Source of the DNA: Lentzea sp. NEAU-D7
GTDB taxonomy: Bacteria > Actinomycetota > Actinomycetes > Mycobacteriales > Pseudonocardiaceae
Assembly (NCBI RefSeq): GCF_026242055.1
Contig: NZ_JAPJDL010000010.1
Span: forward strand, 124,001-188,000
Direction of reading: 5' to 3'
Length of the DNA: 64,000 nucleotides
The notes under the pieces were generated by a model that did not search any database, was not told the DNA's origin, and was given only the letters and a program-made list of their open reading frames with translations. This document shows positions 10,173 to 17,943 of this stretch, piece after piece. A program made the translations under genes and the position numbers. Every line of letters begins with the position of its first letter. The stretch's first letter is position 1.

Positions 10173-10730
10173 GTGCAGCCACAGCCGGGAACGCCGCCGC
10201 GCGACGAGCAGAACCGCTCGACGATTTCGGCAGGCGGCTCCATCAGTGCGAGCGACAACGGCATCATCGCGGGCCGCGACGTCACCGGCAGCAACAACAC
10301 CACCCACAACCGCAACAAGAAGTTCAACTTCGGTGGAATCCTGGTGGCCGCGGTGGCGATCGTCGCGCTCTTCTTCGTGGGACGGGCCGTGGTGGTCGAC
10401 CTGACCGGCGACGGCGATCCACCGGCGAGCGCCGACGTGGCGCAGACGGCGGTCGGCACCTGGACCGCGTCGGACGGCACCGGCACGAAGACGTTCGGCG
10501 GCAATGGCGCGCAGTGCGACGGCTTCTACTACCACCAGGGCAAGCCGCTCGACATCGGTGGTCCGATGAGCTGCACGCTGTCCTCCGCTCCGGACGGCGA
10601 GAACCGCTATTCGCTGATCGTGAAGCAGGGAACCAACCAGGCCACGTTCAAGATCGCCTTCGACAAGGCGGACCACGCTGTCGTCTACGGCTCCAACGGC
10701 GCGAAGCTCTACGAGCTGACCAGGTTCTGA
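10173..10730 (+). CDS. Membrane-anchored ISAGG/IAGRDV motif protein
   Basis: A 185-residue protein starting at a GTG six bases after a strong AGGAGG. Residues 16-42 hold RSTISAGGSISASDNG followed by IIAGRDVTGSNN, then a basic stretch and one TM helix (about 52-72), the same order as in the protein at 7419-8060. The outer domain (about 80-185) differs and looks like a small beta-sandwich (GTWTASDGTGTKTF, ELTRF C terminus) with two cysteines (AQCDGF, MSCTLSS), recalling extracellular lipocalin-like domains. Its promoter region has the operator-like 19-mer shared with the cyclase-like operon, so both units are probably co-regulated. Function unknown. Confidence 0.78.
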   Translation: MQPQPGTPPRDEQNRSTISAGGSISASDNGIIAGRDVTGSNNTTHNRNKKFNFGGILVAAVAIVALFFVGRAVVVDLTGDGDPPASADVAQTAVGTWTASDGTGTKTFGGNGAQCDGFYYHQGKPLDIGGPMSCTLSSAPDGENRYSLIVKQGTNQATFKIAFDKADHAVVYGSNGAKLYELTRF

Positions 10731-10784
10731 ACGGGGCGGTGCGCGCCGACGGAAATTGTCAGACCCCCCTGCCATGCTCGGGCC

Positions 10785-11327
10785 ATGCCGATCGAAGTCG
10801 CGAGCAAGCGTCGCAAGGTGAAGCGCCCGGACGCGGTGGTCGTCGACGTGACGTCGCGCGGCCCTGAGCCGTGGGTGCGCTTCAGCCCGTTCTTCCCGCA
10901 CGGCCGGATCCCTGTGCCGTTGTCGCCCGGAGTGACGAGCGAGTCCGTCGAGGGCCTTTGGCAGGCGCTGAAGGTGTTCGAGGGGGCCGACGTCGATCCG
11001 TCGAAGCTCGCGGTGACGTCGATGAAGGGCCTGAAGCGCACGGTCCGGCGCTTCGGGCCGGTCCAGGGGCACCGGGCGGGGCTCGCGGGAGAGCGGCTGC
11101 TCGACTACCGCACGGCCCGGCAGGAGATCTACTTACCCGCCTACCGCTGGGTTCTGGAGCACTGCCTGCGGGCCGAGGTCGAGCGCTTGCACGAGCTGGC
11201 CGGGTCCGCCGACGTCGTGCTGCTCGACTACACGACCAACGGCGACGTCGAGGACCTGAGCACCCCGCTGTCCCACGCCGCGCTGATCGTCGACCACCTG
11301 GGGAGGCTCACCGCGCCCGCGTCCTGA
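10785..11327 (+). CDS. Conserved hypothetical protein (DUF6939-like)
   Basis: A 180-residue soluble protein that starts MPIEVASKRRKV and contains SRGPEPWVRFSPFFPHGRIPVP and SMKGLKRTVRRFGPVQGHRAG. I recognise it as a conserved actinobacterial hypothetical, probably the family labelled DUF6939; no activity is known to me. The C-terminal part has VVLLDYTTNGDVEDLSTPLSHA. It stands alone after a gap of about 55 bases. The family assignment is from memory and moderately sure. Confidence 0.75.
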   Translation: MPIEVASKRRKVKRPDAVVVDVTSRGPEPWVRFSPFFPHGRIPVPLSPGVTSESVEGLWQALKVFEGADVDPSKLAVTSMKGLKRTVRRFGPVQGHRAGLAGERLLDYRTARQEIYLPAYRWVLEHCLRAEVERLHELAGSADVVLLDYTTNGDVEDLSTPLSHAALIVDHLGRLTAPAS

Positions 11328-11370
11328 AAGCCGGTTTTATACTTTCCGCCTTCGGCTTTGGGGGTCGGCA

Positions 11371-11718
11371 GTGGCGACATCGAACAAGCAGCTCTTCAAG
11401 ATCGTGGACGGGCTCGCCGAGGCGCGGCGGTCGTCGGGTCAGCAGTACGACACGTTCCGCGTGCGCGGCAAGGTGTTCGGCTACTACTGGCCGCGCACGC
11501 AGACGGTCGGGCTGAAGCAGACGCTGTCCGAGCAGCAGGCTCTCGTGGCCGAACGGCCCGAGGTGTTCGAGGAGCAGTTCACGTCCGGCGGCTTCGGCTG
11601 GGTCGTGGTGCACCTCGAAGGCATCGAGGCCGACGAGATGAAGGAGCTGGTGTTCGAGGCCTGGCGGCTGTCCGCGCCGGAGGAGCTCGTCGCCCAGGTG
11701 CCGGACCTCGCGCGATGA
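11371..11718 (+). CDS. MmcQ/YjbR family protein
   Basis: A 115-residue protein with the CyaY-like fold of the MmcQ/YjbR family. Recognisable parts are GKVFGYYWP, the lysine-containing VGLKQTLSEQQALVAERPEVF and the C-terminal GWVVVHLEGIEADEMKELVFEAWRLSAP. The family is often annotated as DNA-binding on weak evidence. The GTG start has only a purine-rich GGGGG upstream. Its stop overlaps the ATG of the VOC gene (ATGA), so the two form a small operon. Confidence 0.85.
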   Translation: MATSNKQLFKIVDGLAEARRSSGQQYDTFRVRGKVFGYYWPRTQTVGLKQTLSEQQALVAERPEVFEEQFTSGGFGWVVVHLEGIEADEMKELVFEAWRLSAPEELVAQVPDLAR

Positions 11719-12074
11719 GCAGGGTCAAGTTCGAGCTGCCCGCGGACGATCTCGGCCGTGCGACGGCGTTCTACCGCGACGTCTTCGGGTGGTCGGCGCA
11801 GCGGCTGCCGTTCGACTACGTGCTCGTCGACACGGACGGGGAGCCGGTCGACGTGGCCGACTCGGACGGCGGGATCTCGCCGCGGACCGAGTTCGTGCAG
11901 GGGCCGGTGCTGATCATCGAGGTGCCGGACGTCGACGACGTGGCGCGCAGGGTCGAGGAGGCCGGCGGCACGGTGCTCAACGCCAAGGAACGCGTGGGCG
12001 ACTACGGGTTCTCGCAGTACGTAAAGGACAGCGAGGGCACAGTGCTCTGCCTGTGGGAGTCGATCCAGGGCTGA
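11715..12074 (+). CDS. VOC-family protein (glyoxalase/bleomycin-resistance fold)
   Basis: A 119-residue protein made of one vicinal-oxygen-chelate unit: KFELPADDLGRATAFYRDVFGW at the start, a central EVPDVDDVARRVEEAGG segment and the ending DSEGTVLCLWE. A possible metal ligand is the C-terminal Glu; the canonical first His is replaced, so catalytic status is unclear. It is coupled to the MmcQ/YjbR gene by an ATGA overlap and converges on the beta-lactamase-like gene with four bases between stops. Confidence 0.88.
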   Translation: MSRVKFELPADDLGRATAFYRDVFGWSAQRLPFDYVLVDTDGEPVDVADSDGGISPRTEFVQGPVLIIEVPDVDDVARRVEEAGGTVLNAKERVGDYGFSQYVKDSEGTVLCLWESIQG

Positions 12075-12078
12075 CGGC

Positions 12079-12954
12079 CTAGCGGAAGAGGATGCGCGTG
12101 ATCTCGGTGTCGGTCGCGCGGCCCTCGTCGTAGGCGCCCTCGCCCTTGAGGTTGTTCATGATCGCGAGCGTGTACCGCTCGTCAGCGCCGACGAACCCGA
12201 CCGAGTTCATCACCCAGCCGCCCTCCTCCTCCGACCAGCCGTTCTTGACGCCGGAGTCCGGGCCCCAGACACCCCACTGCTGCACGGGCCCGACCTCGCG
12301 CATCTGTCCGAGGATGTACGCGCGGTCGTCCTGCGGCACGGAGTCGAGGACGTAGTTCATCAGGCGGTCGAGGTCGTTCGCGGTGCACTTCTCGAAGCCC
12401 CAGTAGGGGAACGCGGCCGAATAACCCTTCTGCGGCACCAGGTCGGTCATCCCGTACCTGCCGAACGCCGCGTTGAACGTCGCGCCCGTGTAGCGCTTCC
12501 ACAGCGTGTCGGCCGCGTCGTCGTCGGACGTGTGCAGCATCGCGTTCATCAGCCAGCGGTCCTCGGCGCTGAGCCTGATCTTGCCGGCGCGGTGGCGTTC
12601 CAGCAGGTTCACGACCATCGCGAGCTTGATCGTCGACGCGGTCCACGTCATGTCGCCGGAGTGGTCGTTGCGCCAGATCGCGCCGGACTCGCGGTCGCGC
12701 AGCACGAAGCCCGTGGTTCCCGGCCTGGTCTCGGCGTAGTCCTGGGCCGCCTTGATCCGCTTTTGGAAGCCGCACTCGAACCCGCTGTCGGGCAGCGGGC
12801 AGACCTCGGGCGTCGCCACGAGGGGCGCTGCCGCGGGGGTGTGCGACTGGGGCTGCGTGCGCGCGGCGGCGGGGGGCTCCGCCGTCACTGCGTGGCCGCA
12901 CGCCGTGAGGGCAAGCGCGCACGCAACAAGGATCGGACGGAGCATGCGCCGCAC
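12079..12954 (-). CDS. Class A beta-lactamase-fold lipoprotein
   Basis: A 291-residue serine hydrolase with lipobox LTACG (Cys19) and a proline/alanine-rich linker to about residue 50. The penicillin-binding-type motifs are in order: SxxK as Ser107-Lys110 (TASTIKLA), an SDD at 143-145 in place of SDN, and KNG at 237-239 in place of KTG. The Omega-loop Glu is not evident. These changes argue for a D,D-peptidase/esterase-like enzyme or an atypical lactamase acting at the outer face of the membrane, not a classical resistance enzyme. It stands alone. Confidence 0.85.
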   Translation of the reverse strand: MRRMLRPILVACALALTACGHAVTAEPPAAARTQPQSHTPAAAPLVATPEVCPLPDSGFECGFQKRIKAAQDYAETRPGTTGFVLRDRESGAIWRNDHSGDMTWTASTIKLAMVVNLLERHRAGKIRLSAEDRWLMNAMLHTSDDDAADTLWKRYTGATFNAAFGRYGMTDLVPQKGYSAAFPYWGFEKCTANDLDRLMNYVLDSVPQDDRAYILGQMREVGPVQQWGVWGPDSGVKNGWSEEEGGWVMNSVGFVGADERYTLAIMNNLKGEGAYDEGRATDTEITRILFR

Positions 12955-13017
12955 GCTAACGGCTCCGATCAGACGGAGTCGACCGCCATACGGACGCGTT
13001 GGTCACGAAAAGGTTAA

Positions 13018-13082
13018 GTCAAAGATATTTGACACGGTGTCCGGTTCGCTTTACCTTGGTGATGTCAGGTTTCTTTGACATC
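13018..13082 (+). promoter_or_regulatory. Promoter with two TGACA-type dyads
   Basis: TTGACA (13029-13034), a 17-base spacer and TACCTT (13052-13057) form a good housekeeping promoter. The -35 box lies in the dyad GTCAAA-gata-TTTGAC (13018-13033). A second perfect dyad, GATGTCA (13061-13067) and TGACATC (13076-13082), covers the expected start site. The HTH protein encoded two genes on is the likely binder, giving autorepression. Confidence 0.7.
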
Positions 13083-13093
13083 AGGAGCGGGAC

Positions 13094-13516
13094 ATGGCGT
13101 TCGAGGAGAAGCGGGCGTGGGCATTGGCGGTCATCGCCATAGTTGGTTATGCCGTGTACGTCGTGCTCGTCCTGAACGGGGCGGCGGGACGTCCGCTGGC
13201 CGAGGCGCCGTACGTGGGCGCGTTGCTGTGGACGATCCTGTTCGGGATCGTCGCCGGCATCGTGTCCGGGATCTGGTTCGGCGTCGCCGCGCGCAACGAC
13301 GGGCTGCAGGCCGACGAGCGGGACCAGGAGATCGGCCGGTTCGGTGACCACATCGGCCAGTCGTTCATCGCCATCGGCGGTGTGTCCGCGATGGCGCTGG
13401 CGATGTTCGAGGCGCCGTACTTCTGGATCGCCAACGTGCTCTACCTGTGCTTCGTGCTGTCCGCGGTGCTCGGGTCCGCGGCGAAGATCGCGTTCTACCG
13501 GCGGGGAATGCCGTGA
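13094..13516 (+). CDS. Four-helix membrane protein of HTH operon
   Basis: A 140-residue integral membrane protein with four predicted TM helices (about residues 10-30, 43-66, 88-108 and 110-132) and a charged loop ARNDGLQADERDQEIGRFGDH between the second and third. That loop resembles those of small membrane proteins (DUF2178-like) encoded beside short Xre-type regulators. Its stop overlaps the GTG of the HTH gene. A role as membrane-bound sensor or anti-regulator for the HTH protein is inference from gene order. Confidence 0.82.
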   Translation: MAFEEKRAWALAVIAIVGYAVYVVLVLNGAAGRPLAEAPYVGALLWTILFGIVAGIVSGIWFGVAARNDGLQADERDQEIGRFGDHIGQSFIAIGGVSAMALAMFEAPYFWIANVLYLCFVLSAVLGSAAKIAFYRRGMP

Positions 13517-13737
13517 AGCCGACCAAAGTCACGAACTCCATCCGTGCGCTGCGGTTCGCGCACGGCGAGATGAAGCAGGCCGACCTCGCCGCGGCCATCG
13601 GCGTGACGCGGCAGACGCTGATCGCCATCGAGCAGGGCAAGTACTCGCCCTCGCTGGAGGTGGCGTTCAAGATCGCCCGCGCGTTCGGGGTGTCGCTCGA
13701 AGAGGTGTTCCAGTACCCGGAGGAGGAAGAGCTGTGA
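13513..13737 (+). CDS. Short Xre-type HTH regulator
   Basis: A 74-residue protein that is almost entirely one helix-turn-helix domain: MKQADLAAAIGVTRQTLIAIEQGKYSPSLEVAFKIARAF, the YozG-like group of mini-regulators that often pair with a membrane protein. The acidic C terminus is short (YPEEEEL). GTGA overlaps link it to the membrane protein before it and the dehydrogenase after it. It most likely binds the two dyads in front of the operon. Confidence 0.92.
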   Translation: MKPTKVTNSIRALRFAHGEMKQADLAAAIGVTRQTLIAIEQGKYSPSLEVAFKIARAFGVSLEEVFQYPEEEEL

Positions 13738-14678
13738 AGGCTGTCGTGCAACGAAGATACGGATCGGCGGTGTTCGGTGACCTCGATGTGCCTGTGCCTG
13801 GGCAGGGCGAGGTTCTGCTGGAGGTGCGGGCGGCGGGCGTCGACATGGGCGTCTGGCACCTGCTCACCGGCAAGCCGTACCTGCTGCGGTTCCTCGGTTT
13901 CGGGGTCCGCGGGCCGAAGTCACCGGTGCCCGGACGGGACGTCGCCGGTGTGGTGAGGGAGATCGGGCCCGGCGTGACCGCGTTCGCGGTCGGCGACGAG
14001 GTGTTCGGCACCTGCGAGGGGTCGTTCGCCGAGTACGCCGTCGCCCCGGTCGCACGGCTGGCGCGCAGGCCGGAGGGGACCTCGTTCACGGAGGCGGCCG
14101 CGATGCCGATCTCGGGCGGGACGGCGCTGCAGGGCCTGCGCGGAGTTCAACCGGGGCAACGGGTCCTGGTGCTCGGCGCGGGTGGGGGCGTCGGGTCGTT
14201 CGGGGTCCAGATCGCGAAAGCCCTCGGCGCACACGTGACCGGTGTGTGCAGCACGAGCAAGGTCGACCTGGTGCGCTCACTGGGCGCCGACGAGGTCTTC
14301 GACTACACCGTCGCGGACTTCACCGGCACCTACGACCTGATCCTGGACTGCGGCGGCGCCAGGCCGTTGTCCAGGTTGCGCCGAGCCACCAACGAACGCG
14401 GCAGGATCGTCCTGGTCGGCGCGGAGACCGGGGGCTCGATCACGGGCGGTTTCCACAAGTCGCTGGGCTCGCTCTTGCTGAACCCGTTCTCGTCCAAGAA
14501 GTTCGTCCCGCTGATGTCCACCGAACGCGCCGACGTCTTCGACGAGCTGCGCGTGCTCGCCGAGGCGGGCTCGGTGAAAGCCGCCGTGGGCGAGGTCTTC
14601 CCGCTGTCCGAAGCGCTCGGTGCGGTGGACCACGTCTACTCGCGGCGGTCCGCCGGCAAGACGGTCGTCACGATCTGA
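13734..14678 (+). CDS. MDR-family NAD(P)-dependent dehydrogenase/reductase
   Basis: A 314-residue medium-chain dehydrogenase/reductase. The N-terminal GroES-like part includes PGRDVAGVVREIGPGVTAFAVGDEVFG, and the Rossmann part has VLGAGGGVGSFGVQIAK. There is no GHE zinc motif and no structural zinc cluster, so it belongs to the zinc-free quinone-reductase-like branch. It is the third gene of the membrane protein-HTH operon. The start GTG overlaps the HTH stop, with an AGGAGGA RBS in the HTH tail. Its 3' end overlaps the convergent amidohydrolase gene by 43 bases. Confidence 0.9.
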   Translation: MKAVVQRRYGSAVFGDLDVPVPGQGEVLLEVRAAGVDMGVWHLLTGKPYLLRFLGFGVRGPKSPVPGRDVAGVVREIGPGVTAFAVGDEVFGTCEGSFAEYAVAPVARLARRPEGTSFTEAAAMPISGGTALQGLRGVQPGQRVLVLGAGGGVGSFGVQIAKALGAHVTGVCSTSKVDLVRSLGADEVFDYTVADFTGTYDLILDCGGARPLSRLRRATNERGRIVLVGAETGGSITGGFHKSLGSLLLNPFSSKKFVPLMSTERADVFDELRVLAEAGSVKAAVGEVFPLSEALGAVDHVYSRRSAGKTVVTI

Positions 14679-15817
14679 CCTCCGATCACCACGGTCGTCA
14701 CGTGGTGCAACGCCGTGATGTCCCGCACGGGATCCCCCTGCACGGCGATGACGTCCGCATCCCAGCCGGGCTTCAGCACGCCCTTGCTCACGCCGCACGC
14801 CCTGGCGGCCTGGCTGGTCGCGCTCGCCAGCACGGCGATGTTCGGGATGCCCGCCTTGACGAGGTCCTGCATCGCGTGGGCAATGATCCCGTGTGGTTTG
14901 CCCGCGCCGATACCACCGTCCGTGCCGGACACCGTGCGCACGCCGTGGTCGTACATGCGTCCGGCGACGGCGATCTTCGCGGCCATGGACATCCCCATGC
15001 GGTCGAACGCCTCCTTGATGTGAGGAGGCGGTTCCATCGTGGCGCCGAGCGTGTGGCAGACGGCGATGCCGGCCTCCGCCAGCGCGTCCACCAGATCGGC
15101 GGGGACGACCATGGCACCGCCGGACAGGCACGTGCAGTGCTCGATGCCGTCCACACCGGCGGCCACGGCGTGCTGGACGGCCCGGAGGCTGTGGGCGTGC
15201 GCGGTCACCGGGAGGCCCAGCGAGTGGGCCTCCTCGACCACCACGCGCAGGTCGTGCTCGGTGAACTGGCAGTCGTCGACGATCGTGCCGGGGGTGGCGA
15301 ACCCGCCGCTGGCCATGATCTTGACGACGTCGACGTTGCGCTCGGCTCTGGCGCGCACGGCCTGGCGGAGCGCGTCGTCACCGGACGCTTCACCGCCCAT
15401 CGACCAGCAGTGACCGCGCGGGCTGGTGATGGGCGGCCCGGAGGCGAGAACGCGTTGCCGGTGCTTCGAGCGCTGCTCCACAACGGACCACTCGCGGTCA
15501 CCCAGGTCGCGGACCGTGGTCACGCCTGCCCTGAGGTGGCGGTCGAGGCTGTCCCTGATCACCTCGTCGAGGTGCTCGGGTGTGAAGCCGGGCAGGCGGT
15601 CCAGCGCGCCGTTCTCGCTGTCCGCGCACAGGTGGACGTGGGTGTCGATCAGTCCGGGCAGGACGGTGGCGGTGCCGAGGTCGACCACCTCGGCACCGGC
15701 GACCTCGGGACGCCCCTGCTCGACGGCCTTGATCTTCCCGGCCTCGACGAGGACCGTGACGGGGCCCGGAACGGACCTCTCACCGTCGAACGCACGCCCT
15801 GCCCGCAGCGCCAGCAT
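14636..15817 (-). CDS. Amidohydrolase (imidazolonepropionase/prolidase-like)
   Basis: A 393-residue metal-dependent hydrolase of the amidohydrolase superfamily. Metal ligands are visible: His60 and His62 (GLIDTHVHL), the likely carboxylated Lys166 (VDVVKIMASGG), His207 and His227, and Asp300 (SGTDGG). The small beta-sandwich is formed by both termini (LKPGWDADVIAVQGDP). The substrate is unknown; this branch includes Xaa-Pro dipeptidases and ochratoxinase-like enzymes. No signal peptide is seen. It converges on the MDR gene. Confidence 0.9.
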   Translation of the reverse strand: MLALRAGRAFDGERSVPGPVTVLVEAGKIKAVEQGRPEVAGAEVVDLGTATVLPGLIDTHVHLCADSENGALDRLPGFTPEHLDEVIRDSLDRHLRAGVTTVRDLGDREWSVVEQRSKHRQRVLASGPPITSPRGHCWSMGGEASGDDALRQAVRARAERNVDVVKIMASGGFATPGTIVDDCQFTEHDLRVVVEEAHSLGLPVTAHAHSLRAVQHAVAAGVDGIEHCTCLSGGAMVVPADLVDALAEAGIAVCHTLGATMEPPPHIKEAFDRMGMSMAAKIAVAGRMYDHGVRTVSGTDGGIGAGKPHGIIAHAMQDLVKAGIPNIAVLASATSQAARACGVSKGVLKPGWDADVIAVQGDPVRDITALHHVTTVVIGGQIVTTVLPADRRE

Positions 15818-15855
15818 CGGCCCAGTCTGAGCGCCACATGGTGGGAAAGCAATGG

Positions 15856-16491
15856 TCAGCGGGCATGCGGCAGCGTCGTGAACTCCTCGACCTGGGGCAG
15901 GTCGTGACCGAGCCGGTCCCGCTTCGCCGTCAGGTACGCGATGTTGTGCGCGTTGGGGGTCATCAGCGACGGCACGCGCGCGGTCACCGAGATCCCGTGC
16001 GACTCCAGCGCCGCGATCTTGTCCGGGTTGTTGGACATCAGCCGCACGGACTGCACGCGCAGGTGCTTGAGCACGCGAGCCGCGGGGGAGTAGTCGCGGA
16101 TGTCCACGGGCAGGCCGAGCGACGTGGCCGAGTCCAACGTGTCCAGTCCCTCGTCCTGCAGCACGTGGGTGCGGATCTTCGACACCAGGCCGATTCCACG
16201 CCCCTCGTGTCCGCGCAGGTAGACGAGGATGCCGCTGCCTTCGCGCACGATCGTGTTCAGCGCGGCGTCGAGCTGTTCACCGCACTCGCAGCGCATGGCG
16301 GCGAAGATGTCGCCGGTCATGCACTCGGAGTGGATGCGCACGAGGACGTTCTCGCGCAGCTTCGTCTTGCCGTACACCAGGGCCATGTGCTCGTGGCCGT
16401 CCGCGCGGAACGCGACTGCGCGGAAGGTGCCACGCCGTGTCACCAGATCGGACTCCGCCACGTCTTCGTCGTTGAAGGCCTGTTCGAACAT
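15856..16491 (-). CDS. GTP cyclohydrolase II paralogue, Tyr-to-His variant
   Basis: A 211-residue GTP cyclohydrolase II. The zinc ligands Cys57, Cys68 and Cys70 (HSECMTGDIFAAMRCECG) and the GTP-binding RGHEGRGIGL are intact. It lacks the DHBP synthase domain of riboflavin RibBA. At the position of E. coli Tyr105 (KIRAYALQD) it has His109 (KIRTHVLQD). That Tyr is replaced in the S. coelicolor paralogue SCO6655, which stops at the formylated product FAPy, so this enzyme may also release FAPy. It is divergent from the PTPS-fold gene with 92 bases between starts, placing it at the head of the cluster. Start at the ATG following GGGGACCGGAG. Confidence 0.93.
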   Translation of the reverse strand: MFEQAFNDEDVAESDLVTRRGTFRAVAFRADGHEHMALVYGKTKLRENVLVRIHSECMTGDIFAAMRCECGEQLDAALNTIVREGSGILVYLRGHEGRGIGLVSKIRTHVLQDEGLDTLDSATSLGLPVDIRDYSPAARVLKHLRVQSVRLMSNNPDKIAALESHGISVTARVPSLMTPNAHNIAYLTAKRDRLGHDLPQVEEFTTLPHAR

Positions 16492-16583
16492 CTCCGGTCC
16501 CCTTGTCGCCAGGCGCCTTCCGAACGTGCAGCTACGCTCGGATGGAGGTCGCACCGTAACCCGACCGCACAGCGGAGGTCATC

Positions 16584-16994
16584 CTGTTCAGCATCACCGT
16601 TCGCGATCACGTGATGATCGCCCACAGTTTCCGCGGCGAGGTCTTCGGTCCAGCACAACGTCTCCATGGAGCAACGTTCGTGGTGGACGCAACGTTCAAA
16701 CGGGCTGAGCTCGATTCGGACAACATCGTCGTCGACATCGGACTCGCCACCCAGGAGCTGAACAAGGTCCTGGCCGCTTTCAACTACCGCAACCTGGACG
16801 AAGAACCCCAGTTCGCGGGCATCAACACCTCCACGGAGTGGCTCGCGAAACACATCGCGGACCAGCTCGCGGACAAGATCTCCGAGGGCGCTCTGGGTGA
16901 GGGCGCTCACGGGATCGATGCGATCGCCGTCACACTTCACGAGTCGCATGTGGCGTGGGCGGGCTACGAACGTGCACTTCGTCCTTCCGGCTGA
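16584..16994 (+). CDS. Divergent 6-pyruvoyl-tetrahydropterin synthase-fold protein
   Basis: A 136-residue T-fold protein of the PTPS/QueD family ([17 protein letters not shown] at the start, [10 protein letters not shown] at the end). Several family catalytic residues are missing: the Cys loop reads GPAQ, the HGH zinc pair reads HGA, and the DH of DHxxLN reads NY (FNYRNLDE). A new reaction or a binding role is likely. The best start is a CTG five bases after CGGAGG, because the residues FSITVRDH after it match the family N terminus; GTG at 16611 would delete them. The 3' end overlaps the glycosyltransferase start by 23 bases. Confidence 0.85.
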   Translation: MFSITVRDHVMIAHSFRGEVFGPAQRLHGATFVVDATFKRAELDSDNIVVDIGLATQELNKVLAAFNYRNLDEEPQFAGINTSTEWLAKHIADQLADKISEGALGEGAHGIDAIAVTLHESHVAWAGYERALRPSG

Positions 16995-17943
16995 CGTCGG
17001 AGATCCGGGCAGTCCCAGTGGCGGCAACGTCTACGACCTGCGCGTGAGCGCCGGCCTGAACCGTCTGCTCGTCGCTGGCGACTGGCCGATTCCGAGCGAC
17101 GCCACCGCGTTGGAGCAAACGCTTGCGGCGATCCCGCACGGAGACGTCGTGCTCCTCGACGGCCTCGTGAGTTGCGGCTTACCCCAAATCGTCGTTCCTC
17201 ACACACGAAGATTGAACATCGCTGTCCTGGTGCACCTGCCGCTCGCCGACGAGACGGGTCTGGACGCCGGCACCGCACGCGACCTCGACGCGCGCGAAGG
17301 GCAGGTCCTGAGGGCCGCGAAGGCCGTCATCGCGACGAGCCCGACGGCCGCGCGCGAGATCGAGCGCAGGCACGGGCTCGACCACGTCCACGTCGTCGTC
17401 CCCGGCACCGACCCGGCACCGCTGGCGCACGGCACGGACGGCATCCACCACCTGCTCTGCGTCGCGTCCATCACACCCCGCAAAGGCCACGACCTGCTGC
17501 TCAGGGCGTTGCGGAGGATCGAACGCGACTGGCGGCTGACGTGCGCGGGCCCGCACCGGCCGTTCCTGCGCGAGCTTCCGCGAGACGACCGGGTCAGCTT
17601 TCCCGGACCGCTCGCCGGCGAGGCGCTGACCAGCGCGTACGCCAGTGCCGACCTCTTCGTGCTGGCCTCCCGCGCCGAGACCTACGGCATGGTCGTCACC
17701 GAGGCGCTCGCCCGCGGTCTGCCGGTCATCGCGAGCGCGGTCCCCGACGCCCTCGGCGACGGCGGCCTGCTCGTTCCCGCCGGGGACGAAAACGCGGTGG
17801 AAGCTGCACTGACACGCTGGTTCGAAGATCAAGACTTTCGGGCGGAACTGCGTGCGAAGGCGCTCGCGCGGCGAGCCGTTCTGTCCACTTGGGACGAATC
17901 CACAGAGGACCTGCGGAGGGTGCTGGCTACGCTCCGGCCATGA
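16972..17943 (+). CDS. GT4-type glycosyltransferase
   Basis: A 323-residue GT-B glycosyltransferase. The N-terminal domain is short but keeps a glycine-rich loop ([11 protein letters not shown]). The donor domain has [19 protein letters not shown] and the EX7E motif Glu236-Glu244 in [23 protein letters not shown], typical of retaining GT4 enzymes using nucleotide sugars. The GTG start lies inside the 3' end of the PTPS-fold gene and its stop overlaps the methyltransferase ATG, so it is translationally coupled within the cluster. The acceptor is unknown, perhaps the pyrimidine/pterin intermediate or a lipid. Confidence 0.9.
   Translation: MHFVLPADVGDPGSPSGGNVYDLRVSAGLNRLLVAGDWPIPSDATALEQTLAAIPHGDVVLLDGLVSCGLPQIVVPHTRRLNIAVLVHLPLADETGLDAGTARDLDAREGQVLRAAKAVIATSPTAAREIERRHGLDHVHVVVPGTDPAPLAHGTDGIHHLLCVASITPRKGHDLLLRALRRIERDWRLTCAGPHRPFLRELPRDDRVSFPGPLAGEALTSAYASADLFVLASRAETYGMVVTEALARGLPVIASAVPDALGDGGLLVPAGDENAVEAALTRWFEDQDFRAELRAKALARRAVLSTWDESTEDLRRVLATLRP

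Noticed and set aside
12079-12954. Beta-lactamase-fold protein as an antibiotic-resistance gene
   Set aside because: SDD and KNG replace the SDN and KTG motifs and the Omega-loop Glu is not evident, so a resistance role is not supported.
15856-16491. GTP cyclohydrolase II as the housekeeping riboflavin enzyme
   Set aside because: No other rib genes (synthase, lumazine synthase, DHBP synthase) are near, and the conserved Tyr is replaced by His.
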